Of a stretch of 62,500 bases of DNA, positions 41,587-52,571 are shown one piece after another. This DNA is from Neocallimastix lanati (nom. inval.). Taxonomy: Eukaryota > Neocallimastigomycota > Neocallimastigomycetes > Neocallimastigales > Neocallimastigaceae. Below the pieces are notes generated by a model. It searched no databases. It saw only the letters and a list, made by a program, of their open reading frames with translations, and had not been told where the DNA came from. The position numbers and the translations under genes are program-made. Location of the stretch: positions 240,001-302,500 of the forward strand of contig JACVTC010000145.1 in NCBI GenBank assembly GCA_016946835.1, given 5' to 3'. How positions within the stretch are numbered: the stretch's first letter is position 1; every line of letters begins with the position of its first letter.

Positions 41587-41719
41587 TTCCCCTCTAAACT
41601 TAAATTATTTAAAATAATTTTAGTTTGAATTATTTAGATATAAAATAAATAAATTTATATAAATATTAAATAAAATTTAATGTATTAATTTCAATAGATT
41701 TATGAAAATAAATTTTGAA

Positions 41720-42640
41720 TTAATGTGATTTATAAAAAATTTTATCTGTAAATGTTTTCATTTTAGATCCATTTATATTTTTAGTTAATGCATCAGCAAG
41801 CATTTCATTAGTGTTTTTATATTCTAATTTTATTCTATTATTTATAATATTATCTTTATTAAAATAATATTTTATAGAAATATGTTTAAATTTTGTGTTA
41901 ATTTCTCCATTTTCAATGCAGATTTTTGATGCCATATTGTCAGTATATATAGTTATTGGTAATTTCTTATTAAATAATTCAATTAATATATTCCTAATCC
42001 ATAATACTTTCTTTGTACATTCAGATGTGCTTGTATATTCTGCCTCTGCAGTAGAAGTAGCAACTGTGTTTTGTTTCTTGGAATACCAACAAATGGGTGA
42101 ATTTCCCATTAAAATAATATGACAGGAGGTAGATTTTCTGTCTTCTTTATCTCCTGCAAAATCAGCATCTGTATAAGCATGCATATGTCCATGTCCGTTG
42201 AATAATAATTTAAAATTTTTAGTATTAAATATTTAAAAATATTTATTACTTTCTTCCAGTCAGAAGTTGTTGGGTTTTCACAGTGTCTTGCAGCTTTATG
42301 GACCGAGAATGAAATGTCAGGTCTAGTACATTTTGCTAGATAAATAAGTGAACCAGTGGCACTTTTATAAATAGTAGGGTCAAACGGAGTATTATTTTCA
42401 GAAATAATATTATCTCAAGAGCATGGTGTATTACATTTTTTAATATTATTAATTTTGTAGGATTTGAGTAAATTATCTATAAAGTTTCTTTGATGCATGT
42501 AATATTGTTTATTTTTATTTTCAATAGTTATTCCTAAAATATATTTAACTGGTTCACAATTGGATATATTAAATCTTTTTGTTATTTTATTTATGAAAAA
42601 TTTTATTTCCTGATCTGATCCCGTGATTATCATATCATCA
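41720..42640 (-). pseudogene. Copia RT C-terminus and RNase H, broken
   Basis: 42640-42415 reads VDDMIITGSDQEIKFF (the Asp-Asp of YVDD) and the following palm/thumb. After an in-frame TGA the same protein continues (TPFDPTIYKSATGSLIYLAK, TRPDIS) to about 42225. Then, in another frame, 42184-41720 is RNase H: YTDADFAGD, CHIILMGNSPICWYSKKQ and TSTAEAEYTS, with the catalytic Asp/Glu in place, and stop TAA-type end at FYKSH. It would degrade the RNA of the hybrid during reverse transcription. It is now disabled by the stop and frameshift. Confidence 0.85.
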
Positions 42641-42646
42641 ACGTAG

Positions 42647-43028
42647 TGATATACGGGACTTTTATGTGCAATAATTTATAAACAGTGGGTTTTAAATAAT
42701 TGTAGTTTAGTAAATTTTATTAATAATATTATAATATTCGTACAATTAAAATAATAATTCTAATTCCTAAAAATTTACAAGAGAGTCCTCTATTTCTAAT
42801 ATAAATAATTTAATTTATAAGAAATAGGTAATATATTAATTATATATTCTAATATATAGAACTATATAAATTTTATATGAAATAAAGTATTATAATTATT
42901 ATAATTATAATAATACATATTGAAATAAAATAAAATAAAATAATTATTATCAAAAAGATATAAATTTAATATTTAATAATTATTATTAAATATACAAATA
43001 TGTTACTACACATATTTGTTTTATATCA
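42647..43028 (-). repeat. 3' LTR of the nested element
   Basis: 382 bp. It matches the other LTR except for an extra ~85-bp AT-rich insert (about 42880-42962) and a handful of substitutions, so the two ends have diverged since insertion or the element was copied from unequal LTRs. Confidence 0.85.
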
Positions 43029-43520
43029 GAAATGCCCTTGCTAAAAATTAAACTATATATTTTTTTTTAAAAGAAAATATAAGGTTTAATTAATATAAAT
43101 AATAATTTTTAAAATTTTATTTTCTTTTGTATCTATAATTCCTAATTGTTCGTTTGGTATCAACGCGATTGTTACTATAAATAATAATATCCTTTAAAGC
43201 GATCTCAGGTTTGGGCATCATTAATTTATTAATTTTTATTTTATTCTTTTTAATTTTAATTTTTATTTCCTTATTACTATCTATATTTATAATTTTACTA
43301 AAATCAATCTGGGAATTTTTATTATTAACTGAATACTTTTTATTTATACATTGCTCGTTATTATTATTATTTGGAATAATTTGAATATTGTTTATTTATG
43401 AATTTTTATTATCAATAATTTTTGATTCTTTAGTCAAACTACTGTTAATATTATCAACTTGTACAGATTCTTTAATATTTATTTCTTCATTTACATTTTT
43501 ATTACAATTTTTCTTATAAA

Positions 43521-43784
43521 TTATATTTTTAAAATTCTCAATAATATCATTATTATCTTTATTCTTTTTCTATTTAAATTATTATCTTCATTATTATCAA
43601 TAGTTTTAATTTTTATTGTTATAATATTATTAATTTCTATATTATTATTTTGATTTTTCTTAATATCATCATTACCATTGGAATTATTTTTATTTTCTTC
43701 TTTAGTAATTATACTATTATTATTTGCTTCACATTTTCCATTATTAGCATTTCCTATTTTATTATTTCCTCTGAAATTATCCAT
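43521..43784 (-). CDS. Short Asn/Lys-rich ORF of the nested element
   Basis: 87 codons just downstream of the gag-like ORF (ATG at 43784, MDNFRGNNKIGNANNGK), low-complexity Asn/Lys/Ile. It could be a continuation of gag after a frameshift or a chance frame in AAT-rich sequence. No domain is visible. Confidence 0.3.
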   Translation of the reverse strand: MDNFRGNNKIGNANNGKCEANNNSIITKEENKNNSNGNDDIKKNQNNNIEINNIITIKIKTIDNNEDNNLNRKRIKIIMILLRILKI

Positions 43785-43805
43785 TTTTAACGCGTTTAAT
43801 TTATT

Positions 43806-44699
43806 TTATTCTACATTTACTGTTTTATCCAACGAGTCTTTTTTATTATTGTTAATATTATTATTTGTAACCAAATTAGATATACTATTATTGACAATAT
43901 TATTGATTGAATTATTATTAATTACATTTTCATTAATATTATTAATATTGTTACTATCTTTATTTTTGTCATTTCCTGTATAATTATTGCCTTTATTACT
44001 ATTATTAATTGTTGAATTATTATTTAAATTTTGTATTAAAATTTTCCTTTTTCTTAAATTGTAAAAATTATTATTACTGATATTATAATTTTCATTGCTA
44101 ATACTTAAATTATTGTTATTATCATTATTCATATTAAATCTTCTATAATTCCTAAAATTTCTCTGATTATTATTTCCACTCCATGTGTTAAATGTATTAT
44201 CATTATAATTCCTATAATTACTATTAACAATGTATCCATTGTAATTGTTGGAAGAACTGTTAATAGATATTCTATTATTTCCTTTATTCAATGAATTACT
44301 AAAGTTATTAATATATGTATCCCTTGGTTGTATATTAGATGAATAATTTTTATAATTATTTAAACTTTTTTTATTTCTCCAGTGAGATTCTTGTAATATA
44401 TTTTCATAATTGTTATTCCTTTGGTTTTCCCTCCAATATCTTTTTTTTATGAGAACAACACATTCATCTAAAGTAAGAGTTCTATTTACCTCTCTTACTT
44501 TTTCCATAATTACCTTTACGATGTCATCTTCAGCAGCCATAATTATGTAACTAAATTTATCTTCATCGGTAGTAATACCTTCCTTCTTAAACCAATCATT
44601 AATTTTAAACTTCCAAATTTCAGCGTTTCTATTAGATCCAGTAATTCTTGGAAGGGACCCAATGTCTACCCGATGGCCAGTAAAATTATTATTTCTCAT
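43806..44699 (-). CDS. gag-like protein of the nested LTR element
   Basis: From ATG at 44699, 297 residues. The first ~110 residues are globular and helical (GSLPRITGSNRNAEIWKFKI, EDKFSYIIMAAEDDIVKVIM, LTLDECVVLIKKRYW), resembling the N-terminal part of retrotransposon capsid proteins. The rest is Asn/Ser-rich low complexity. There is no zinc knuckle and no protease motif. It presumably packages the element RNA. The ORF is intact, which is notable for an element otherwise lacking pol. The exact Gag family is not recognised. Confidence 0.6.
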   Translation of the reverse strand: MRNNNFTGHRVDIGSLPRITGSNRNAEIWKFKINDWFKKEGITTDEDKFSYIIMAAEDDIVKVIMEKVREVNRTLTLDECVVLIKKRYWRENQRNNNYENILQESHWRNKKSLNNYKNYSSNIQPRDTYINNFSNSLNKGNNRISINSSSNNYNGYIVNSNYRNYNDNTFNTWSGNNNQRNFRNYRRFNMNNDNNNNLSISNENYNISNNNFYNLRKRKILIQNLNNNSTINNSNKGNNYTGNDKNKDSNNINNINENVINNNSINNIVNNSISNLVTNNNINNNKKDSLDKTVNVE

Positions 44700-45107
44700 T
44701 GTTAACAATTAATTAATTAATAATAATAATAATAATAATGTTTCTTTATTAAAATTATATATTTTAAAAATTTATAAATAATTCTTTTTTTTTTTTTTTT
44801 TTTTTTTAATGAATAATGATTAAATCTCCAAATATTAATATATTTTAAAACAATTTATTTTATCTATAATAAAATGAAAGAAATAACTTATATTGTATAA
44901 CTCTCTCTTCACCTAAGATAAAATAACTATAAACAACCAAAAAAAATTAAAAATTTATGTCTTAAACAGTATATTTTAATTAATCCTAACTGAAGAGAAT
45001 TCATGTAAATATATATACGGATTTATAATTAATTAACAAAATTACTAAACACCACTACTTATAAATTACTTTTTACACAGCACATCCCCGATATCTCCAC
45101 CAATTTT

Positions 45108-45408
45108 TGATATACGGGACTTTTATGTGCAATAATTTATAAGCAGTGAGTTTTAAATAATTGTAGTTTAGTAAATTTTATTAATAATATTATAATATTC
45201 GTACAATTAAAATAATAATTCTAATTCCTAAAAATTTACAAGAGAGTCCTCTATTTCTAATATAAATAATTTAATTTATAAGAAATTGGTAATATATTAA
45301 TTATATATTCTAATATATAGAACTATATAAATTTTATATATAAATTTAATATTTAATAATTATTATTAAATATACAAATATGTTACTACGCATATTTGTT
45401 TTATATCA
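45108..45408 (-). repeat. 5' LTR of the nested element
   Basis: 301 bp, TG...CA ends, followed on the minus strand by the PBS. The GTAG at 45409-45412 repeats the GTAG at 42643-42646. Confidence 0.85.
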
Positions 45409-45412
45409 GTAG

Positions 45413-46769
45413 ATACCAATCAAACACGTGACTTTATTATTGAAAATTTTGAAGAACATACAAGGTTCAGACTTTAATTGTTTAAATCCATTGTTAGTAA
45501 TAAAATTAGTGATTGTTTTGTACCATTGCCTTCCTGACTGGCGTAAGCCGTATAATGCTTTGTTTAACTTCCAAAAACCTTTACCATAATTTGGATCACC
45601 TTCATTGATGTATAAATTACTTTGTCTAAATCAGCATTTAAATATGCTGACTTTAGGTCTAACTGAAACATATTCCAATGTAGTTTTGAAGCTATAGAAA
45701 TTATTAGCTTTAAACTGTCTGAATTTAATGTTGGTGAATATGTTAAATCGAAGTCTGTACCGTATTTTTGTGTAAATCCACGGGCGACTAAGCGAGCTTT
45801 GTATTTTGAAATATTATTATTTTTATCTCTTTTTGTGGCAAATACCCATTTTGTAGTAATAACTGATTTGCTATTAGGTATATGTCTTACAAAAGTCATT
45901 GTTTTATTTCTATATAAATTATTTAATTCTTCTTTGATGGCTTCAATCCATTTTTCTTTATTTTTACATGTGATAGCTTGATTAAAACTTAATGGGTTGT
46001 CGAGTTCGATAGATTGAATAGATAAATTAATGTCCCGTTTTTTGCTTGATTCTTTAATTAATGGACTACCGTGGCGTTTCATTAAAATTTGTGGAGTTGG
46101 TACATTTATATCACGTGCCTTTTTGTTATTCATGTTATTATCTATGTCTAATGTTCTTTTATTTGATTTATGATTGTTTAGATTATTAGTGTGCGTATTC
46201 GAATTGTTCAAAGTTGTAGAATCATCGGAATTGTTATAGTGTTGTATATCTGATGATAATTTGTTGTTTAATTGATCGTTGTTATTACTATTTTCATCAA
46301 TGTTATTTGGTTCATTTTGTGGCGCATCCTTATTATTAATATCGTGATTCAAATTGTTTTGATTATTTATTTTGTCATTTAAATCATCATTATTTTCAAA
46401 TAATGAATGATCAATGTTATTATTATAATTTAATGATAGAGTGTTTTTATTGTTATTGTTATTGTATTTGTGTAATTCGTAATTAAAAATATAATTTGCT
46501 GGTATGTCTTTTTGGAATATAGCTTCCCCAACTAAGTGAATACTTTGATCCTTAAAATCCATTGCTATGTAGCTATTTGAATCAAAGTTAATTCCTAAAA
46601 ATATACCTTGTTTGGTGTTTGGTTCAAATTTAGAGTTTTTATTCATAGTATTATTGTAATGCATAACACAACCAAAAACTTTAACTTTATCTAGATTAAC
46701 TTTTCTGTTATAAAATATTTCATTCGGAATCAGATTAGTGATATTTTCATGTGGCGTTATATTGTACAA
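45413..46769 (-). pseudogene. Copia integrase C-terminus to RT N-terminus, broken
   Basis: The frame 46769-45564 covers the end of integrase (ENITNLIPNEIFYNRKVN, FGCVMHY), a long Asn-rich linker, and the RT entry: KWIEAIKEELNNL, TTKWVFATK, YKARLVARGFTQ, FDLTYSPTLN and MFQLDLKSAYLNADL. A frameshift near 45600 moves the frame, after which 45560-45413 reads GFWKLNKALYGLRQSGRQW through KVTCLIGIY. The next codons, VDD, lie on the other side of the nested element at 42640. So the catalytic YVDD motif is split by the insertion. Confidence 0.88.
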
Positions 46770-47826
46770 AAGTTAGAATATATAGCTACAAAAGACCAAA
46801 AATCGAGGCTTAGCTTAGCCCAATGTATTAATGTTTTGGTTGCGTTTTGTAATGTTTGATTATACCTTTCTGCAATACCGTTGTTTTGTGGATTATATGG
46901 AATAGAAAAAATCTTTTTAATACCCATCTTTCTGCAGAATTTCTTGATACGAGAATTATTGTATTCTCTGCCATTGTCAGATTTAAAATATTTAATTTTA
47001 TTTTCAAAGTGATTATTGATGTATTTAATAAAATTAATAATTATATTTATTGCCTCCGATTTTTCTTTCATAAGATATACCCAAGATTTTCGGCTAAATT
47101 CATCAATGAAGGTAATAATGTATTTGAAGTTATCTTGAGATACCGGATTAATAGGCCCCATAATGTCTGAATGTATCGTTTCGAGAACCTTTTGAGCCTT
47201 TGGAGGAGTTTTATTGTGTGGCTTTGATTTAAGTTTGGATATGGCGCATTCCAAACAGTTATTAGTTTTAATGTTGTGTAATTCAAGGTATTTTGAAATA
47301 TCCTTTTGATAAAAGTGACCGAGTCTTTGATGCCAAAGCATTAATGATTGATTATTTAATTCTGTAGAGTTTATATCAGGTTTATAATATTGAGTAGAAG
47401 GGATAACAAAAGTATTTGTATTGTTTGTGGCGAATTCCCCAATTGTATAATTATTTTTAAAAATTTTTAGATAGATATTGTCATTTTTATATAATATAGT
47501 GGCGTTATAGCCATCCTTAGCAAGTTTGACACCATCTATAAGATTTTTGTTAATGTCTTTGGAGTAAAATACCTTTTCTAGTGTAATTTTGTGGCAGTTG
47601 ATTATGCCATTAAATCTTCCAAATCCTTCAAATGTGCATGTAGATTTATTTGCACACTTCATAGTAATATTTGTTTTGGTAAAATTTTCCAGAATTGAAA
47701 TATCATTCGTAATATGTTCACTGGATCCTGTATAGTAAGTCCAAAATATGGTTCTAGTAGTATCGTGACCAATATTGTCACGTGAATTGAAAATGTAATT
47801 TTCTGATGAAACTTTTGTATTTTGAG
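46757..47826 (-). pseudogene. Copia protease remnant, GAG-pre-integrase and integrase
   Basis: The frame from about 47826 to 46757 has a protease-like FWTYYTGSSEHITND where the family has D-T/S-G-A, so the catalytic Asp is replaced by Tyr. GAG-pre-integrase follows (LMLWHQRLGHFYQKDI, CLECAISKLKSKPH). The integrase core has SDIMGP (Asp), FKSDNGREY (Asp) and PQNNGIAERYNQT (Glu): the DD35E triad is present. The frame breaks near 46757-46769. gag is missing upstream. Confidence 0.87.
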
Positions 47827-47832
47827 TTACTT

Positions 47833-48012
47833 TTATTATTATATTCTTTATTTATTTATCTATTTATTTATTAATTTATACATTTATTTATTTTAAAATA
47901 AATTGTATTATAATTTTTTATGGCGTTAACAAAAAATTTTACAAGCCATTAAAAATAAATGGCGTATTGAAAATTTGTATTTTAAAAATTGGCGAAATGA
48001 ACCACATTCGAT
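47833..48012. repeat. MULE right-end fragment
   Basis: About 180 bp nearly identical, in the same orientation, to 57851-58032. It ends ATTGGCGAAATGAACCACATTC and contains GCCATTAAAAATAAATGGC, a short palindrome. It abuts the truncated copia element. It is probably the leftover end of a Mutator-like element that inserted into or recombined with it. Confidence 0.7.
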
Positions 48013-48061
48013 ATGCGGGACTTTTATGTGATACTAATTTTTAATAGTATTGTTATATTTA
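48013..48061. repeat. LTR-related fragment
   Basis: GATATGCGGGACTTTTATGT and the following ~30 bp occur as the reverse complement at 37690-37770. The start resembles the nested element's LTR (TGATATACGGGACTTTTATG), suggesting a related LTR family. Confidence 0.55.
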
Positions 48062-48129
48062 ATTGGGGAGAGCGCGTCTCGAAACCGCACGTGATTAATT
48101 ATAAACCTCATATTTTTAAGGTGGCGTCT

Positions 48130-49330
48130 TATATATAATTTTTTTTATATAAATAAATAATTAAATAATAATTAAATATAAAATTTATTTTATAATAATT
48201 TCAAAATTTAATATATATAATTGATAATAAAAAATAAAAAAAATAAAATAATTAAAAAGATTAAAAAAAAAAATAAAAAAAAAAAATATAATAAAATATT
48301 TTCGTATTTATTTATATTTATAACTGTAATTTTTAAAAATAAAATAATAAAAAAATTAAAAAAAAAAAAAAAAAATAAAAAAAAAAAAGAAATAAAATAA
48401 AAAATAAAATAAAATAAAATAAAATATTTTCATATTTATTTATATTTATAACTGTAATTTTTTATTATATAAATAAATAAATAAATAAATAAATATTTTA
48501 CTTTATAATACAAAAATTGTTAAAATATTGAAGTTTTGTATATATATTATATTAAGGAGTTTTGTGATATATTTTAATATATATATTTTCAAGTATAAGA
48601 CCAATAATATATTTGTGTAACCTAAATAAAATAACTATAAATATTTTATAATATAAAATTCATCAACTATAACCCCTTTTAATAAAATAGACGAAATTAG
48701 ATTTTCATTTTCTATAAACATAAATAAAACGAACCTTTTATTTTTTAACAAAAATAATAATTTTTATTATATAAATAAATAATTAATTAATTAATAATTA
48801 AATAATATTTTATTTTATAATAAGAAAATAAAATAAAAAAAAGAAAAGATAAATATTTTTTTAGTAATTTTCTTGAAATAAAATAAAATATTTTTATATT
48901 TATTTATATTTATAACAGTAATTTTCAAAAAAAATTGAAAATAAATAAATAATAATTAAATATTTTATTTTATAATAATTTCATAATTTAATATATATAT
49001 ATATGTATATTGATAATAAAAAAAAAAATAAAACAAAAAAAAAAAAATAAAAATAAAATATTTTCATATTTATTTATATTTAAAACCGTAATTTTTTATT
49101 ATATAAATAAATAAATAATAATTAAATAAATATTTTATTTTATAAAAAAAATATACAATAAAAAAAGAAAAGATAAATATTTTTTTAGTAATTTTCTTGA
49201 AATAAAATAAAATATTTTCATATTTATTTATATTTATAATTGTAATTTTTATAAAATTTGAAAATACATATTAAATAAAAAATAAAAATTAAATATTTTC
49301 ATATTTATTAATATTTATATTGAAAATTTT
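48130..49330. other. AT-rich internal repeats of the MULE left arm
   Basis: Five diverged copies of a ~200-bp motif with AAAATATTTTCATATTTATT and TATATTTATAACTGTAATTT (near 48295, 48423, 48885, 49060, 49210). No gene. Confidence 0.6.
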
Positions 49331-49331
49331 G

Positions 49332-49736
49332 ATGGAGGGAAATCTAAAAATTGATGTAAGTGAAACTAATCGAGGAAAAGAACAAATAATTATTGACAGA
49401 AAGTTTAAATATAATTTTTCAAAATTAAAAAAAGATAATACAAAAATATATAGATGTACTGAATATAAAACATTAAATAAATGTAAGTCTTTTATTATTT
49501 TGAATGATAATAAAGAGGTTTTAAATTATGAATCTTCCCATAATCATCCTGGTAATGAAATTAATGCCTCCAAATCATTAATAAAACATAAAATTAAAGA
49601 TGAAATAAAAAAAGTTTAATTCCTTCTGATATAAAATCGAAACGTATATTTGATGGAATTTCTCAAGAAATAGAATATATATGCCCTGAATATAAAACAA
49701 GTAAAACCCAAATAACTGTAAAGATATGATCAATAT
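49332..49736 (+). pseudogene. MULE transposase N-terminus with FLYWCH finger, frameshifted
   Basis: From ATG at 49332: MEGNLKIDVSETNRGKE, then the FLYWCH pattern (KYNFSKLKKDNTKIYRC, NKCKSF, SSHNHPGN) to 49619. A shift in an A-run near 49610 lets the protein continue as LIPSDIKSKRIFDGISQEIE and ICPEYKTSKTQI to a stop at about 49730, as in MULE proteins before the transposase core. It is paralogous to 36093-36383. Confidence 0.82.
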
Positions 49737-50395
49737 CTTTAGTACATTAATTAATTTATTTTGTACATTAAATTATTTAATGTAGTTCACGTTTAAGAAG
49801 TAATGCTAATACATTAAATTATGTAAAATATATTAATTTATGTAACGAAATGATTTATACAAGTAAATAATAAGTTTATATTTTACAATCTATAAATTAA
49901 TTTCTAAAAAACTTAAAATTTAATAATAAAATATTTTAATAATTTTAGTTTAATTTTAGTTTAGTTTAAATTTAGTTTAGTTTAAATTTAGTTTAGTTTA
50001 ATAATCATAAAAACTAAATAGTAATATATAATTAATAGTATTAATAATAAAAGAATAATAAATAAATAATAAATAAGAACTTATTCAATTTGAGTCAAAA
50101 CAAATTAAATAAAAAGTTTATTGAATTAGTTTTAGTTATTTTATAATTTTATTTTATTTTAGATTAGTTTTTGTTTATTTTATATTGAATATATGTTTAA
50201 ATAAATAGAAATAGTATATTATAATATAATTAAGAAAAAATATAAATACATGTAAAATTATTTTATTTTTAAGGAAATGTAGTTGTTATTAACTATTTTG
50301 AAGTTAATAACTAAAAAAAGTATTTTATAATAAAGTGATTAATAAAAGAATTTTTTAAAAACAAATTTCATTTGTATATATAGTATTTTTGTTTT

Positions 50396-50670
50396 TTGTT
50401 TTTGTGTAATTGTAATCTGCTCCATAAGGAACACTTTACAATAACAAGATATAAAAATAAACAATTATTTCCTAATATAAGAACATTTGATGAAGTTCCT
50501 AATGAATCTGAATATTATAAAACAATAAGAGGTGAATGCTTTATGATATTCAAAAATTCTAATATATTAATTTTTCAATCACCATTCCAAGCAAAATTAT
50601 TTATGGAGAATAACCATATATTTGCTGATGGTTATTCAAGTATTCATTACCAGAACTTATGTTACAGAAT
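50396..50670 (+). pseudogene. MULE transposase core fragment
   Basis: The reading frame contains TFDEVPNESEYYKTIRGE, ILIFQSPFQAKLFMENNH and IFADG, the conserved segment ending at the first catalytic Asp of the MULE DDE domain. Directly after it the frame runs into unrelated TTTA repeats, so the remainder of the catalytic domain is missing. Confidence 0.75.
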
Positions 50671-51008
50671 TATTTATTTATTATTTATAAATTATTTATT
50701 ATTTATTATTTATTATATATTATTTAATATTTATTATTTATAATTTATTAATTATTTAATATTTAATATTTATTATTTATTTAATATTAAAATTTAATAC
50801 TTATTATTTATTTATTATTTATAAATTATTTATTATATTTATTATTTATTATTTAATATTTATTATTTATAATTTATTAATTATTTAATATTTAATATTT
50901 ATTATTTATTTAATATTAAAATTTAATACTTATTATTTATTTATTATTTATAAATTATTTATTATATTTATTATTTATTATATTTATTATATTTATTATA
51001 TTTATTAT

Positions 51009-51254
51009 TGTCAGAAATAAAAAACTATTGAAATAATTATATTAATTCTTTGTATTATAAATTAAATATATAGCCAATAATCTACTATGAATAAATATTA
51101 AAAAATATAATTTGTATAAATAATTACATTTTTGTAATTGATTTTTTTTAACTTTTTTATCTTCTTCATAAAATAATAATAAAGTATATAATCAAAACAT
51201 ACTAATTCACTAATTCATCTCGTTAATATTTTTCGTGTCTTTTTGGATTTAAAA
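51009..51254 (+). repeat. 5' LTR of plus-strand copia
   Basis: Starts TGTCAGAAATAAAAAACTAT and ends TTTTTGGATTTAAAA. The end is not the usual CA. Matching copy at 57131. Confidence 0.9.
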
Positions 51255-51268
51255 GATTAAGAGTCTCA
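51255..51268 (+). other. Primer-binding site, half-tRNA-Lys(CUU) type
   Basis: GATTAAGAGTCTCA starts directly after the LTR. Its complement, TGAGACTCTTAATC, is the anticodon stem-loop of tRNA-Lys(CUU): loop CTCTTAA with a TGAGA/TCTCA stem. As in Drosophila copia and Ty5 (which use half of initiator tRNA-Met), priming would be from a cleaved tRNA. Confidence 0.65.
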
Positions 51269-51345
51269 ACTCACCAGTTGAGTAAAACACAAAGTTAAGT
51301 ATTAAAAATTAAATTTTATATTATTAATTAAATATAACAGGAAAT

Positions 51346-51380
<35 letters not shown>

Positions 51381-52571
51381 TATTATTAACATATTTTTTT
51401 TGTTCTTATTAATCCATTACTAAATATCATATAAAAATAATAAAATTATATTACAATGTCTATAATACAAAATAAATAAAAGGTGCATTTTAAAATATCA
51501 ATAAAAATGTTAAGTCTCAATTAAAAAATAAAAAAATGAGGACTAAAATTCACAAAACTGAAACAACATAAAATAAAAAAATATATATATATATTTAAAA
51601 AGGAGAGACAGCAAGTATTGAGAAGATAAAATTAGATATTAATAATAGTCAACAAATGTTAAGATGAAAAAATATATAATAGTCATCTAACAATATTATT
51701 ATAGTTGAAAAGAATATATTATAATATCATAATCTAATAAATCGAATAATAGTCAACTAAATAAAAGGTTGAAAATAATTGAGATAAAGTTAAAGAAAAA
51801 TGTTAAGTTGAAAATACATCGCAATAGTCAGCTAACATTAATTTAATAATAGTCAACTAAAAAAAAAAGGTTGAAAATAATTGTAATAAATTTTAACAAA
51901 ATTGAAAAATAAACGTTGAGTTGAAAATATAACACAATAGTCAACTAATATTAATTTAATAATAGTCAACTAAAATAAAAAGTTGAAAATATGATATATA
52001 AATAATAAATATTCATATGATAATCAACTTTAATAAAATGTTGAAAATAATGATTAAATATATGATAATATCTAATTATATACTTCATTTATCTAATCAA
52101 TATATCAATAAATCTATTCTAATCACACAAGGAGTTATTAAAAGCATATAAAAAGTTATACTAAACTATACCAACATTCTAACATATTAAATTCTATTTA
52201 TAGAGCCAATCAAAAATATTAACTATATTCAATTATACAGTAACTTAACACTAACCAATAAAATAAATCCAAGAAGTTTTTGTAAATTAAAATTATATAA
52301 ACAACAATAACAAAATGAAACATTAATATTCATCAGTTCATCAGATGACAAAACAAAAACATTTATTCGTTACAAACAGAAACAGGAATATTTACATTCA
52401 TATAATAGTTTATAATATATTAAATTAAATTTATAGTGTTTATTTATATATAAAACATTCGTTTTTATTCCCTTTTAAAAAAATAATCAATAGAATAACA
52501 ATAAATAAATTTAATTAACTAATTGAAACATAATCAACTATTTTACTAAAATCTAAATACTATCATACAAA
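51269..52571. other. Copia leader with dispersed GTTGA/TCAAC motifs
   Basis: A 1.3-kb untranslated leader, unusually long for the class. From 51640 to 52060 it carries repeated AATAGTCAACTAA and GGTTGAAAATA motifs in alternating order (about six of each). TCAAC and GTTGA are complementary, so the RNA could form multiple stem-loops. Confidence 0.6.

Larger units (their letters stand above)
42647..45408 (-). mobile_element. Non-autonomous LTR retrotransposon nested in copia RT
   Basis: Direct repeats 42647-43028 and 45108-45408 both begin TGATATACGGGACTTTTATG and end TTTTATATCA (TG...CA). The 4-bp flanks GTAG (42643-42646, 45409-45412) are the target duplication. On the minus strand the 5' LTR (45408-45108) is followed by AAAAT and TGGTGGAGATATCGGGG, a standard tRNA 3'-end type PBS. 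Inside are a gag-like ORF and a short second ORF but no protease, integrase or RT. At 2.76 kb it must move using another element's enzymes. Confidence 0.85.
41587..47832 (-). mobile_element. Decayed Ty1/copia element, 5'-truncated, carrying a nested LTR element
   Basis: Order on the minus strand: protease remnant, GAG-pre-integrase, integrase, RT, RNase H, PPT, 3' LTR: the Pseudoviridae (copia) order. gag and the 5' LTR are absent; the homology stops at about 47832 against a MULE right end. RT is interrupted by the 2.76-kb element at 42647-45408. Several frameshifts and at least one stop (TGA near 42412) mark it as dead. Confidence 0.88.

Noticed and set aside
43459-43983. Plus-strand Ile/Leu/Phe-rich frames resembling membrane proteins
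   Set aside because: They are antisense of the Asn-rich gag-like ORF of the nested LTR element.
49332-49619. Independent small zinc-finger gene
   Set aside because: The reading frame continues after a one-base shift with MULE-type sequence, and a transposase core fragment lies downstream, so it is a transposon remnant.
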